Positions 30,897 to 41,533 are shown, numbered from the stretch's first letter. The stretch is 64,000 bases of DNA from an uncultured Bacillota bacterium (GCA_947073765.1 CAMTMZ010000004.1:1-64000); one strand, 5' to 3'. Program-made: numbers and translations. The notes: generated by a model from the letters alone, not told the origin.

Positions 30897-31253
30897 ATGA
30901 GGCATACCGTCCCTTTGAAACAAAATCATGAATTCCGACGGCTGTACAGCAAGGGAAAGAGCGCTGTCTCGCCTTACTTTGTCATTTACTGCCGGAGGAC
31001 GGGCCGGCCGGAAAACCGGCTGGGCATCACCACCGGGGTGAAGCTGGGAAACGCGGTGAAGCGCAACCGGGCCCGCCGCCGTATCCGGGAGCTGTACCGC
31101 ACCCATGAACAGGGTGTGCCAACCGGGTATGACATTGTGGTGGTGGCCCGGACCCGGGCTATTTACGGCCGGTATGGCGAGCTGGAGCACAGCTTTGTCC
31201 GGCAGATGAGAAAGCTGGGACTGTTTCCTCCAAGAGAGGGAATGTCCGGATGA
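30897..31253 (+). CDS. rnpA: Ribonuclease P protein component
   Basis: [59 protein letters not shown]. Confidence 0.97.
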   Translation: MRHTVPLKQNHEFRRLYSKGKSAVSPYFVIYCRRTGRPENRLGITTGVKLGNAVKRNRARRRIRELYRTHEQGVPTGYDIVVVARTRAIYGRYGELEHSFVRQMRKLGLFPPREGMSG

Positions 31254-31468
31254 AAATTGTTCTTTTGGCCCTGATTCGGTTTTACCGGCGGAGTATTTCA
31301 CCTATGCGCCCCCCCTGCTGCCGCTTTATTCCCACCTGCTCGGAGTATGCCCTGGAGGCGGTGGAGCGGCATGGGGCCTTTAAGGGGGGGTGGCTGGCTC
31401 TGCGCAGATTGCTGCGGTGCCACCCCTTTCACCGGCAGAAGTCCATTGAGTACGATCCCGTGCCGTGA
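31250..31468 (+). CDS. yidD: Membrane protein insertion efficiency factor YidD
   Basis: [54 protein letters not shown]. Confidence 0.96.
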   Translation: MKIVLLALIRFYRRSISPMRPPCCRFIPTCSEYALEAVERHGAFKGGWLALRRLLRCHPFHRQKSIEYDPVP

Positions 31469-31502
31469 CGCTGCCATAACTTGATATGCGGAGGTAACTT
31501 TA

Positions 31503-32981
31503 GTGGGTATTATTTTACAACCCTTTGCCTGGCTGCTGCTGTTTTTTTACAATCTGTTTAACAGCTACGGCCTGGCCCTGATCCTGTTTGGCATAGTCAT
31601 CAAGCTGGTCCTCTTTCCGGTTACTCTGAAGAGCAAGAAGAGCATGATTCAAACCACCATGCTTTCCGGAAAGATGCAGCAGCTGCAAAAGCAGTATGGC
31701 AAGGACAAGGAGCGCTATAACCTGGAGGTTCAGAAGCTCTATGAGAAGGAAAAGGTCAACCCTATGGGGGGCTGTATCTGGTCTCTCATACCCATGTTTG
31801 TGCTTATCGCCCTGTATGGCATTATTCGTGAGCCGCTGACCTATTTTATGGGACTGACCATGGAGCAGATTCAGCTGCTTGCCAATGAGCTGGGCTGGGA
31901 GACGGCCGCTGTGGCCAACGGCTGGATGGACGCTGGGGCCATGGACAAGCTGAGACAGCAGCTGGCTGATGGGAAAATTACCGGTCTGTTCCAGAATGGC
32001 GCCTATAATCAGCTTTATCTTCTCTCGATGGTGACAAAGGAGAACATCGCCTCTTTACAGAGCGCCCTCAACGCTCAGTTCGCCGGAGTGGGAGATGGGC
32101 TGTTTGTACTGAATTTTCAATTTTTAGGGATTGATTTGTCTAAAATCCCTACATGGAAGTTCTGGGTTGGGGGAATTACTCCCAGCTCCATCGGTTTGTT
32201 TATCCTGCCCATTATTTCTGTGGGTGTTTCCTTCCTGTCTATGAAGGTGTCTCAGGCTACGAACCAGATTAACAGCCAGACGAAAAACAGCCAGATGGAC
32301 GCCACAAATAAGATGATGCTGTGGATGATGCCTGTGATGTCCCTGTGGATTGGCTTTACTGTTCCCGCCGGGCTGTCGGTGTACTGGATTACCCAGTATT
32401 TTGTCACCATGGGCCAGGAGGTCATTTGCAGCAAGATGCTGAAAAAGGACTATGAGGCCGCCCGGGAGGCCACCGCCAGACGGGAGGCTGAGGAGAAAGA
32501 GGAGGAGAAGCGCCGCAAGGAGGAGGCCAGGCTGGAGCGCCAGCGCCGTCTTGAGGAGGAAAAAAAGAACCGGGGAAAGAAAAAACCCCAGAAAAAAGAG
32601 GGGGAACCCGCCCAGGAGGGTGTGAACCGGGAGGACAGCCGGGAGGGAATCCGGGCCTATGCCCGGGGCCGGGCCTATATCCCCGGCCGCTACGGCGGCG
32701 TGACCCCCTACACCGACCCCAGCAAAATATTCCAGGCCGCTGAGACTGCGCAGACCGGCAAAAAGGGCAGGAAAAAGAAGGACGCCCAGGAGCCGGAGGG
32801 CACGACGCAGGCCGGTTCTATTCAAATTCCGGAGAGTAAGCCCGCTGAGATGGTAACTGTTCCGGAGGAGACTCTTCCCACCCCCGCCGAGACACCGGCC
32901 GACGCCCCTGTGGAGACCGAGGAGGTTGAAATTGAGGTGGAGGAGATTGAGGTTGAGGTGGACGAGGAAAAGGAGGGCTGA
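31503..32981 (+). CDS. yidC: Membrane protein insertase YidC (GTG start) with long charged C-terminal tail
   Basis: GLALILFGIVIKLVLFPVTLKSKKSM; NPMGGCIWSLIPMFVLIALYG. Confidence 0.94.
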   Translation: MGIILQPFAWLLLFFYNLFNSYGLALILFGIVIKLVLFPVTLKSKKSMIQTTMLSGKMQQLQKQYGKDKERYNLEVQKLYEKEKVNPMGGCIWSLIPMFVLIALYGIIREPLTYFMGLTMEQIQLLANELGWETAAVANGWMDAGAMDKLRQQLADGKITGLFQNGAYNQLYLLSMVTKENIASLQSALNAQFAGVGDGLFVLNFQFLGIDLSKIPTWKFWVGGITPSSIGLFILPIISVGVSFLSMKVSQATNQINSQTKNSQMDATNKMMLWMMPVMSLWIGFTVPAGLSVYWITQYFVTMGQEVICSKMLKKDYEAAREATARREAEEKEEEKRRKEEARLERQRRLEEEKKNRGKKKPQKKEGEPAQEGVNREDSREGIRAYARGRAYIPGRYGGVTPYTDPSKIFQAAETAQTGKKGRKKKDAQEPEGTTQAGSIQIPESKPAEMVTVPEETLPTPAETPADAPVETEEVEIEVEEIEVEVDEEKEG

Positions 32982-32984
32982 GTG

Positions 32985-33968
32985 ATGTTGAAATGGATTG
33001 AGACAACCGGGCGCTCTGAGGAGGACGCCATCACCGCCGCGCTGTTCCAGCTGGGTCTGGAGCGGGACGATGTGTCAGTTGAGGTAATTGAGCGGGCCAA
33101 GTCTGGTTTTCTCGGGTTTGGCGGCAACCCCGCCAAGGTGCGGGTGAGCTACCAGGAGGTAGACGGGAAAGCCTGCCCCATTACGGAGGAGCCCCCGGTG
33201 GAGCGGGCAGAGACCTCCAGTGCAGAGGTGTATGCTCCCGCTGTGGAGACAGTGCTTTCCGCCGGGAAACAGGAGATCCCCGGTCCTGAATCGGAGGGAC
33301 GGGAGGAAGTTCCCGCCGCTCCCACGCAGGTGGAGACCATTTTGTCCGCCAAGCCGGGGATGGCTCCTCCGAAGGCCCGTCAGTCCAGGCCTGAGCGCCG
33401 GCCCAAGCCTCAGCGGGAGAACCGCCTTCAGGAGGGGGACGAGGTGCTGATCGGCGCCGCCGCCGCGCCGCGGGAGCCGGTTACCACTGAGCCCGCCGGA
33501 CCTGACGATGAGCGGGCGGAGCATATTCGGACTTTCCTTACCGGCCTGCTGGAGCATCTGCAGGTGGAGGCCAGCCCCGAGGTGTTCATTACCAATGAGG
33601 GCAATTATAAGGTAGTCCTTCAGGGCAAGGAGCTGGGAGCTATTATCGGCCGGCGGGGGGAGACCCTGGACGCCATTCAGCAGCTTACCAGCTATACTGT
33701 AAACCGGGGACAGTCCAAGCGGGTGCGGATCCATGTGGACGCCGAGGGCTACCGGGCCAAGCGGGAGGAGTCTCTTCAGCGGCTGGCCCTCAAGATGGCG
33801 GGTAAAGTGGTCAAGTACCGGAAGAATATGACATTGGAGCCGATGAATGCCTACGAGCGCCATGTGATTCATACGGCTCTGCAGGATTATAAGGGCGTTA
33901 CCACCTATTCCACCGGTGTGGAACCTAATCGCCGCACTGTAGTGGCCTACGCCCCCCATCAGAGATAA
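32985..33968 (+). CDS. jag: Jag/KhpB (SpoIIIJ-associated) RNA-binding protein
   Basis: Jag N-domain KSGFLGFGGNPAKVRV; KH LGAIIGRRGETLDAIQQL; R3H region MNAYERHVIHTALQ. Confidence 0.93.
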   Translation: MLKWIETTGRSEEDAITAALFQLGLERDDVSVEVIERAKSGFLGFGGNPAKVRVSYQEVDGKACPITEEPPVERAETSSAEVYAPAVETVLSAGKQEIPGPESEGREEVPAAPTQVETILSAKPGMAPPKARQSRPERRPKPQRENRLQEGDEVLIGAAAAPREPVTTEPAGPDDERAEHIRTFLTGLLEHLQVEASPEVFITNEGNYKVVLQGKELGAIIGRRGETLDAIQQLTSYTVNRGQSKRVRIHVDAEGYRAKREESLQRLALKMAGKVVKYRKNMTLEPMNAYERHVIHTALQDYKGVTTYSTGVEPNRRTVVAYAPHQR

Positions 33969-34020
33969 ACGCGAGGCGGAAGGGGAGACCCTTCCGCTTT
34001 TTTTTGGAGGTTATATTACT

Positions 34021-35340
34021 ATGCCAACCCCCCTCTATGACGCACTGAAGGAATATATAAAAGGAGATCCGCTGCGATTTCACATGCCCGGACACAAGGG
34101 AAAGCTGCTGCCCGCCTCGGAGCTGATGAGACTGGCGGCCATTGACGTTACCGAGCTTTCGCCCACGGGAAACCTGTATGAGGCGGGGGGACCCTTTGAC
34201 GAGGCCCAGCGGCTGTGGGCGGAGATCTTTGGGTTTGAGTTCTGCCAGTTTCTTACCGGGGGCTCCACCATGGGAATTCATACTGGCCTGGCCCTGTGCG
34301 CTAAGCCGGGGGAGCGGGTTCTGATTGACCGGAATTGTCACCGGGCGGTGTTCAACGCCCTGGCGTTGCTGGATCTGGAGCCGGTTTGGCTGGAGCGGCC
34401 GTGGCTGAGCGCTGAGAATTTGATTGGTCCCATTTCTCCTGAGATGGTGGAAAAAAAGCTGGACCTCTGCCCGGATATTAAAACAATTTGTATAACTTCA
34501 CCTACATATACTGGAGTGTTATCGGATATTGAAGGGATTGCCGCTGCTGTTCACGGCCATGGTGGAAAGCTTTTTGTGGACGGAGCGCATGGAGCCCATC
34601 TGCCCTTTCTGGAAATTGCCTCTTATTCGGGGGCGGACGCGGTGGCGGTCAGCGCCCACAAGACCCTTCCCGCTATGGGGCAGTCCGCTCTGCTGTTTAC
34701 CAACGGGATGGACCCGGACCGGGTGCGGCAGATGGCCTCGGTATACGGCAGCTCCAGCCCGTCCTACCCTATGATGGCCAGCCTGGATCTCTCCCGGCAG
34801 TGGCTGAGAGATGGGGGAGAGGAGGAGTACCGCCGGGCGGCCCGCCGGGCGGTCCGGCTGAGAGAGCGGTTTCCCGCCCTGAGCGCGCGCGGCGGTCTGT
34901 CTCTGGATCCCTGCCGGTTTGTTCTTAACGTAAAGGACGGCCCAGCCTTTGTCAGGGCCCTGGAGAAGCGGGGTGTTTATCCTGAGATGGAGGACGGCGG
35001 GCATGTGGTGTTTATCTGTACCGCCCAGGACAGCGACGGAGATTTTGACCGGCTGGAGGAGACGCTGGAGCAGCTCCGGGATCAGATGGGGGAACGGGAC
35101 GCTATCCCCGCGCCGCCTGTTCCGGAGCGGGTGAGCTCCCCCAGACAGGCCCTTTTTGCCCACAGCCGGATGCTGCCCCTGGCCGGCTGTGAGGGAGAAG
35201 TTGCCGCCTGTCAGATCGCGCCCTACCCGCCGGGCGTCCCTGTGGTGGCCCCGGGAGAACGAATTTCAAAAAAAGAACTGGCCTATTTGGAGAAAATAGG
35301 GTATAATATGCATTCAGAGATTCGAACGGTGGTTTTATAG
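34021..35340 (+). CDS. Orn/Lys/Arg decarboxylase-family PLP enzyme
   Basis: RFHMPGHKGKLLP; VDGAHGAHLPF; AVAVSAHKTLPAMGQSALL. Confidence 0.92.
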   Translation: MPTPLYDALKEYIKGDPLRFHMPGHKGKLLPASELMRLAAIDVTELSPTGNLYEAGGPFDEAQRLWAEIFGFEFCQFLTGGSTMGIHTGLALCAKPGERVLIDRNCHRAVFNALALLDLEPVWLERPWLSAENLIGPISPEMVEKKLDLCPDIKTICITSPTYTGVLSDIEGIAAAVHGHGGKLFVDGAHGAHLPFLEIASYSGADAVAVSAHKTLPAMGQSALLFTNGMDPDRVRQMASVYGSSSPSYPMMASLDLSRQWLRDGGEEEYRRAARRAVRLRERFPALSARGGLSLDPCRFVLNVKDGPAFVRALEKRGVYPEMEDGGHVVFICTAQDSDGDFDRLEETLEQLRDQMGERDAIPAPPVPERVSSPRQALFAHSRMLPLAGCEGEVAACQIAPYPPGVPVVAPGERISKKELAYLEKIGYNMHSEIRTVVL

Positions 35341-35371
35341 AGATGCCACTGGGAAAAACAGAGGAACGGGT

Positions 35372-36190
35372 ATGAATTTGTCCACTCTGGCGGGAAATGA
35401 GAAAATAAAAGGGCAGCTGTCTCTGCAGGAGCGGAGGCGGGGACTTTCCCACGCCTATATTATCTCCGGCCCGGCTGGCTCCGGGCGGCACACCCTGGCC
35501 AGGCTGCTGGCGGCGGCGATGCTGTGCACCGCCCAGGGAGAGCGGCCTTGCGGACAGTGTGCCCCCTGCCTGAAGGTGGCGAAGGGGATTCATCCGGACC
35601 TTTCTGTTGTGACCGGCCTGGAGGAAGGTAAGCCCATTACGGTGGACCAGGTGCGCGCCTTGCGGGCGGACGCCTATATCCGGCCCAATGAGGGGGAGCG
35701 GAAGGTTTATCTGTTGGAGAGGGCGGATCGGATGAATTCCTCCGCCCAAAACGCTATGCTTAAGCTGCTGGAAGAGGGGCCGCGGTATGCCGCTTTTCTT
35801 CTTGTGGCGGATAACCCGGGGGGACTGCTGGAGACGGTGCGCTCCCGGTGTGAGGAGCTGGTGCTGACCCTGGGAGGCTGCGATCAGGGGGGAGACGCCG
35901 GCGGGGAGCGACTGGCTCTGGCCGGAAAGCTGGCCCAGGCGCTGGAAAGCGCCGGGGAGCTGGAGCTGCTGGAGACGGCGATGGCGTTGAGCGGCAAGCG
36001 GGACGAGCTGTCCGCCCTGCTGGAGGCGGTGGAGGTTGAGCTGGGAAACCGGGCCGTGCGGGGCGGAGACCGGCGCAGGCTGCTACGGGCGGCTGGGCTG
36101 GTGCGGCAGCTGCGTGAGGCGGCAGGGCTGAATGTTAACGCGGGACAGCTTGCCGGATGGCTATGCGCGGGGATGTTTGATTCTTTGTGA
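35372..36190 (+). CDS. holB: DNA polymerase III subunit delta'
   Basis: GLSHAYIISGPAGSGRHTLARLLAAA; CGQCAPC; LERADRMNSSAQNAMLKLLEEGP. Confidence 0.9.
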   Translation: MNLSTLAGNEKIKGQLSLQERRRGLSHAYIISGPAGSGRHTLARLLAAAMLCTAQGERPCGQCAPCLKVAKGIHPDLSVVTGLEEGKPITVDQVRALRADAYIRPNEGERKVYLLERADRMNSSAQNAMLKLLEEGPRYAAFLLVADNPGGLLETVRSRCEELVLTLGGCDQGGDAGGERLALAGKLAQALESAGELELLETAMALSGKRDELSALLEAVEVELGNRAVRGGDRRRLLRAAGLVRQLREAAGLNVNAGQLAGWLCAGMFDSL

Positions 36191-36224
36191 ATACAAATTG
36201 CGATATATTGAGGAGAAAATACCT

Positions 36225-37424
36225 ATGGTTGAAATTATCAGCATCCGCTTTAAAAACGGCGGGAAGGAGTATTACTTCAACCCCAACGGAGAGCAGTTTC
36301 AGGTTGGGGAAGGGGTGATTGTGGAGACCTCTCGGGGAATGGAGTTTGCCCAGTGCGTCAGCGGGAACAGCATGGTGGAGGAGCTTGAGCTCACCGCTCC
36401 GCTGCGCCCGGTGGTGCGCAAGGCCACGGCGGAGGATGTCCGGCTGGTGGAACGGAACAGAGAGCGGGAAAAGCAGGCCTTTGCCATATGCCAGGAGAAA
36501 ATTGCCGAGCATAAGTTAGATATGAAGCTGGTCAGTGCGGAATACAGCTTTGACGGAAGCAAAATTTTGTTCTTCTTTACTTCGGAGGGACGGGTGGACT
36601 TCCGAGCCCTGGTGAAGGATCTGGCCGGAGCCCTGCACACGCGGATTGAGCTGCGGCAGATTGGGGTGCGGGATGAGGCAAAGATGCTGGGGGGTTTGGG
36701 GATCTGCGGAAAGCCCTTCTGCTGCGCTCAGTTTTTGGATGAGTTTCAGCCGGTGTCTATCAAGATGGCTAAGACGCAGAATCTCTCTCTCAACCCCACC
36801 AAGATTTCCGGCACCTGCGGACGGCTGATGTGCTGCTTGAAATATGAGCAGGAGGCATATGAGGACCTGGTTAAACGGGCCCCAAAGCAGGAATCCTTTG
36901 TGGAGACGCCGGATGGGGCCGGTACGGTGTGCGGCATTAACCTGCTGCGGCAGACGGCGCAGGTGCGTTTGGAAAACGATCCGGACAGCCCGAAGACTTA
37001 CCACAACTGCGAACTGTGTGTGATTCGCAGCGGCAAGGGCAAGCGGCCCGAGGGCTATGTGGAACCGCCGTTGGAGGAGCTGGCCAAGCTGCGCCGCAAG
37101 GAGGAGAGCGGCGCCGCGGCGGTGACGGAAGAGGACTCGCTGGCGGCGGCCATTGAGGCGGCCTTCCCCAGCCGAGAGCAGAGACAGAAGGAGCGGCCCA
37201 GCGGACAGGGCGGCCGGCGGAATCACCGCGGCCGCTCCAGAGGGGAGGGGGGCGAGCAGCGCCCCCGGGAGGACCGGCCTGCCAAGGAGGAGGCGGTCAG
37301 TCAGAACCTGGGCCAGGAGCGTCCATCCCAGGAGAGGAGCGGAGACCGCCGACCCAATGTCAGCCGGCGGCGGCACCGCCGGCCCAAGGGAGGCGGAGGT
37401 AAGCCATCCGGGCCTCAGGAATAG
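36225..37424 (+). CDS. ricT: PSP1-family regulatory iron-sulfur protein RicT (YaaT)
   Basis: GVIVETSRGMEFAQCV; LGGLGICGKPFCCAQFL; QNLSLNPTKISGTCGRLMCCLKYEQEAYE. Confidence 0.93.
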   Translation: MVEIISIRFKNGGKEYYFNPNGEQFQVGEGVIVETSRGMEFAQCVSGNSMVEELELTAPLRPVVRKATAEDVRLVERNREREKQAFAICQEKIAEHKLDMKLVSAEYSFDGSKILFFFTSEGRVDFRALVKDLAGALHTRIELRQIGVRDEAKMLGGLGICGKPFCCAQFLDEFQPVSIKMAKTQNLSLNPTKISGTCGRLMCCLKYEQEAYEDLVKRAPKQESFVETPDGAGTVCGINLLRQTAQVRLENDPDSPKTYHNCELCVIRSGKGKRPEGYVEPPLEELAKLRRKEESGAAAVTEEDSLAAAIEAAFPSREQRQKERPSGQGGRRNHRGRSRGEGGEQRPREDRPAKEEAVSQNLGQERPSQERSGDRRPNVSRRRHRRPKGGGGKPSGPQE

Positions 37425-37485
37425 AAAAAACGGGCCCGGCCGTGAGGAACACGTCCGGGCCCTGAGTTTTGAAGGAGATGAGTCC

Positions 37486-38430
37486 ATGGCCGGCTTTTTT
37501 AACGCGGTTTCGGCCTGCCTGGTGCTGCTGCTGCTGATGTCAGTGGGCTACGGCATGGGTATTTTGGGTTGGATGACCTCAGCGGAAAAGAGATTTATCA
37601 GCAAGTACATTGTGAACATTGCGGTGCCCTGCAACTGCATTGTGGGACTGCTGAATAACCTGGATCATGGCAGTTTGATTCAGGCGGCGGGAATGGTGGG
37701 GGCTGGTCTGCTGGGGGTTGCCGCCTCGATGCTGATCGCGGTGATTGCCGCGTCCCTGCTCCGGCTGCCCAGAGAGCGGTGGGGAGTGTTTGTGGCGATG
37801 GCGGGACTGTCCAACACCCTGTTTATTGGGATTCCCGTGTGTACGCAGCTGTTTGGAGAGGCGGCGTTGCCCTATGTGATGCTCTACTACCTGGCCAACA
37901 CCAGCTTTTTGCAGTCGGCGGGCATTCTGCTGGTGGAGCGGGCCGGGGCGAAGGGGAAGCGAAGGGGGGGCGTGGGGGCCTTTTTCCGGGATGTGTTTAC
38001 CAAACCGCCCATTTTATCAGTGATTCTGGCTGTTTTACTATTGGCCCTGGATTTGCGGCTGCCCGGTCCGGTGATGCGGTTTGCCGACTACATCAGCGGC
38101 TCAGTGTCCCCTTTGGCGCTGATCTACTGCGGCTTTATTGTTTACGAGGTGGGCTTGAAAAATCTCCGCTTTCTCAGAGGACTGCCCACCATGCTGGTGC
38201 TGCGGCTGGTGCTGTCGCCGGTGATTTGCCTGAGCTGCTGCTCTATGCTGGGGATGGAGGGGCTGCCTCTGCAGGTGTTCGTGGTGGAGAGCGCCCTGCC
38301 CGTGGTAAGCCAGGTGACGGTGATGGCCGGGGCCTATGGCGCCGATGAGGAGTATGCCGCTGTGGGCTCCTGCCTGTCCATATTGGGAAGCTTTATTACC
38401 ATACCGATTCTGATGCTGATATTGGGATAG
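37486..38430 (+). CDS. AEC family transporter
   Basis: Multi-TM protein; YIVNIAVPCNCIVGLL, GLSNTLFIGIPVCTQLFGEAALPYVMLYYLANT. Confidence 0.88.
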   Translation: MAGFFNAVSACLVLLLLMSVGYGMGILGWMTSAEKRFISKYIVNIAVPCNCIVGLLNNLDHGSLIQAAGMVGAGLLGVAASMLIAVIAASLLRLPRERWGVFVAMAGLSNTLFIGIPVCTQLFGEAALPYVMLYYLANTSFLQSAGILLVERAGAKGKRRGGVGAFFRDVFTKPPILSVILAVLLLALDLRLPGPVMRFADYISGSVSPLALIYCGFIVYEVGLKNLRFLRGLPTMLVLRLVLSPVICLSCCSMLGMEGLPLQVFVVESALPVVSQVTVMAGAYGADEEYAAVGSCLSILGSFITIPILMLILG

Positions 38431-38459
38431 GAAAAGGACTGCCAAAGGCAGTCCTTTTT

Positions 38460-39650
38460 TCACGAGAGAAGGCCCAGGTCATATTTCCAATTCAGCACCC
38501 GGGCGGCGGCCTCCTCAACCCGGTCCCGGGAGAGGGTTCCGTCCTCCAGGGCGGCGAGCACCTGGGGGATCTGGGTCTGGAAGTCGGTGGTGACGACCAT
38601 GTCACACCCGGCGGCAATGGCCAGCACCGCCGGGCACTGCCCCTGTTCTTCGGCGTACCGGGTGACCGCCTTCATGGCCAGGTCATCGGTGAGGGCGGGG
38701 CCGTTAAAGTTCAGCTCCTCCCGGAGTATTTGATATACGGCGGGGGAGAGAGAAGCGGGGCGGTCGGGGTCTACGGCCTGGATGACGTTGTGGGATACCA
38801 GCACGGCGGTGGTCCCGCCGCCGGCGGCGACACCCGCCCGGAAGGGGAGAAAATCCTCCGTCCGGAAGGTTTCCAGGGGGCGGGTATCCAGGGCGGAGCC
38901 GGTGTGGGTGTCTTTGTTCGGGCCGTAGCCGGGGAAGTGCTTCAATACGCTGCCTATGCCGTCTGTCTCCATTTGCTCCACCACGGCGGAGATATACGCG
39001 CCGGTCTCCTCCGCACCCCGGCCCAAGGTGCGGTCATAGATGAAATCCCGGGGGTTGGCGGACAAGTCTGCCACCGGGGCGAAGTTGACGTTAATACCCA
39101 GGGAGCGGAGCAGCGCGTCCTTCTCCCGGCAGTCGGCCAGGACCGCCTCCAGTCCGCCTTGGTTGTAGAGCTTCTGGGGGGAGGGGAACCGCTTTTCCCG
39201 CAGCTGGGAGTTGGAGCTCACTCGGACCACCGTGCCCCCCTCCTCGTCCACGCCGATGAGCATGGGGAGGTGGTTGGCCGATTGATAGACGGAAATTTGG
39301 TCCTTGATTTCCTGAGCGCTTTTGTCCTTGAAGTCCCGGCCAAAGAGGAGGTAGCCTCCTAAGAGATAGTCCGCCGCAATTTCCCCTCCGTAGTCGTTCC
39401 CGGGGCAGCGGGCAAAGAAAAGCTGACCCACGAGTATATCGGTGCGCTCAGAACGAATCAGTCTGTCGATGGTCTCCTGCCGGGGGTCCGGCTCCGGTTC
39501 GTCTTTCGGAAGCTGGACGGGGGCGAAGACGGATTGGTCCACCGGGGGAGGGGAGGGGGGCGGCGTACTGACGTTTTCAGTGGGGCCGGGCCCGGGAGAA
39601 CAGCCCGCCAATAGAAGAACGGATAAGAGCAGGGTCAGAAAATGTTTCAT
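38460..39650 (-). CDS. Glycoside hydrolase family 3 lipoprotein (beta-N-acetylhexosaminidase, NagZ-like)
   Basis: Lipobox LLAGCS; GVDEEGGTVVRV; GVNFAPVADLSANP; LKHFPGYG. Confidence 0.9.
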   Translation of the reverse strand: MKHFLTLLLSVLLLAGCSPGPGPTENVSTPPPSPPPVDQSVFAPVQLPKDEPEPDPRQETIDRLIRSERTDILVGQLFFARCPGNDYGGEIAADYLLGGYLLFGRDFKDKSAQEIKDQISVYQSANHLPMLIGVDEEGGTVVRVSSNSQLREKRFPSPQKLYNQGGLEAVLADCREKDALLRSLGINVNFAPVADLSANPRDFIYDRTLGRGAEETGAYISAVVEQMETDGIGSVLKHFPGYGPNKDTHTGSALDTRPLETFRTEDFLPFRAGVAAGGGTTAVLVSHNVIQAVDPDRPASLSPAVYQILREELNFNGPALTDDLAMKAVTRYAEEQGQCPAVLAIAAGCDMVVTTDFQTQIPQVLAALEDGTLSRDRVEEAAARVLNWKYDLGLLS

Positions 39651-39658
39651 GTGAAACC
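39643..39658. promoter_or_regulatory. parS: parS-like site overlapping the nagZ-like start codon
   Basis: TGTTTCATGTGAAACC, two mismatches to TGTTTCACGTGAAACA. Confidence 0.55.
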
Positions 39659-39706
39659 TCGTTTTGTTGGAAACCGCCCCGTCCGAAACGGCGGGGCGGC
39701 TCATGA

Positions 39707-41497
39707 TTATTCCTCTTCCGTCTTGGTGACGGCGATGTTCAGCTCGTCCAGCTGTTTTTGCTCCACGGTGGAGGGCGCGCCCATCATCAGGTCCTGGGCG
39801 TTCTTGTTCATGGGGAAGGGAATTACTTCCCGGATAGAGTCCTCTCCGGACAGGAGCATTACCATCCGGTCCACACCGGGGGCGATGCCCGCATGGGGGG
39901 GCGCGCCGTAGGTGAAGGCGTTGTACATGGCGGGGAACTTTTTCCGCACGTCCTCCTCCGTCAGGCGGACCAGCTTGAATGCCTCGATCATGATCTCAGG
40001 GTCGTGGTTGCGCACCGCCCCGGAGGACAGCTCCACGCCGTTGCACACCAGATCGTATTGGAAAGCGGTGATGGACAGGGGGTCCGCTTCCCCCGCGGCG
40101 GCCTTTTTCAGGATATCCAGCCCGCCGTTGGGCATGGAGAAGGGGTTGTGGCAGAATTCCAGCTCCCCGGACTCCTCGCCGATCTCGTACATGGGGAAGT
40201 CCACGATCCAGCAGAACTCGTATTTCTCCTTGTCCATATGGTTGGGGCAGAAGGCCCCCAGTTTGCTGCGCAGGACACCGGCGGTCTTCTGGGCCGCCAG
40301 GAGGGCGCCGGCGGTGAGGCCGACGAAGCAGCCTTTCTCCAGCTTCAGGGTTTCCACCACCTGGTCCTTGATGGGCTGGATAAATTTGGCGATGCCGCCT
40401 ACGATCTCGCCGTTTTCGTCGTACCGGAACCAGTAGGCCTTATTGCCGGCCTGGACCTCCACCTCATTGCACAGCCCGTCGATCTGCTTCCGGGTGCCCT
40501 GGAAGCCGGTGACCACAATGGCCTTGACGGTGTTCCCCTCGAAGGGCCCAAAGCCGCAGCCGGACAGCAGGGCGGTAGCGTCGGTTACGGTCAGGTCGAT
40601 GCGCAGGTCGGGTTTGTCTGAGCCATAGACCTCCATCGCCTCCAGGTAGGGGATGCGGGTGAAGGGGGCGGCGGAGGCGGTGTTGTATTTGCCGTATTGG
40701 GCGAAGATGGGGGGGAGGACCTCCTCCAGTACGGAAAAGACATCCTCCTGATTGGCGAAGGCCATCTCCATATCCAGCTGATAGAACTCCCCGGGGGAGC
40801 GATCCCCCCGGGCGTCCTCATCCCGGAAGCAGGGTGCGATCTGGAAATACTTATCAAAGCCGGAGGCCATGAGCAGCTGCTTGAACTGCTGGGGGGCCTG
40901 GGGCAGGGCGTAGAATTTTCCGGGGTGCTTCCGGGAGGGCACCAGGTAGTCCCGGGCCCCCTCGGGAGAGGAGGCGGTGAGGATGGGGGTGGTGATCTCC
41001 AAAAAGCCGTGGTCCGTCATAGCGGCGCGCAGGGCGGATACCACCTGGCAGCGCAGGACGATGTTTCCTTTCACGTCCGGATTGCGCAGGTCCAGATAGC
41101 GGTGCTTCAGCCGGGCGGACTCGTCCGCCTCCCGGGAGCGGGTGATGGGGAAGGGGAGCTCGTTATGGCGGCAGCGGCCCAGCACCTCAATTCTGGTGGG
41201 CACCACCTCAATATCGCCGGTGGGGAGCTTGGGATTTTTGCTGTCCCGCTCTCGGACGGCGCCGGTGACGGAAATAACCGTCTCCTTGTTCAGCTGCCTG
41301 GCGGCCTGGACAGTCTCCTCCGTCTCCAGCACCACCTGGGTGGTGCCGTAGAAGTCCCGCAGCACCAGGAAGGCCAGATTCTGCCCCACCTCCCGCAGGT
41401 TCTCCATCCAGCCGGCCAGGGTAACGGTCTGGCCGACCTGCTCCATGCGGAGCTCCCCGCAGGTGTGGGTGCGGTAAAAGGTGCTTGTATCACCCAT
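39707..41497 (-). CDS. aspS: Aspartyl-tRNA synthetase
   Basis: RTHTCGELRMEQVGQTVTLAGWM; RYLDLRNPD; APHAGIAPGVDRMVMLL. Confidence 0.97.
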   Translation of the reverse strand: MGDTSTFYRTHTCGELRMEQVGQTVTLAGWMENLREVGQNLAFLVLRDFYGTTQVVLETEETVQAARQLNKETVISVTGAVRERDSKNPKLPTGDIEVVPTRIEVLGRCRHNELPFPITRSREADESARLKHRYLDLRNPDVKGNIVLRCQVVSALRAAMTDHGFLEITTPILTASSPEGARDYLVPSRKHPGKFYALPQAPQQFKQLLMASGFDKYFQIAPCFRDEDARGDRSPGEFYQLDMEMAFANQEDVFSVLEEVLPPIFAQYGKYNTASAAPFTRIPYLEAMEVYGSDKPDLRIDLTVTDATALLSGCGFGPFEGNTVKAIVVTGFQGTRKQIDGLCNEVEVQAGNKAYWFRYDENGEIVGGIAKFIQPIKDQVVETLKLEKGCFVGLTAGALLAAQKTAGVLRSKLGAFCPNHMDKEKYEFCWIVDFPMYEIGEESGELEFCHNPFSMPNGGLDILKKAAAGEADPLSITAFQYDLVCNGVELSSGAVRNHDPEIMIEAFKLVRLTEEDVRKKFPAMYNAFTYGAPPHAGIAPGVDRMVMLLSGEDSIREVIPFPMNKNAQDLMMGAPSTVEQKQLDELNIAVTKTEEE

Positions 41498-41533
41498 GTT
41501 TATCACTCCTGTTTGTATAATCAGATTTATATA

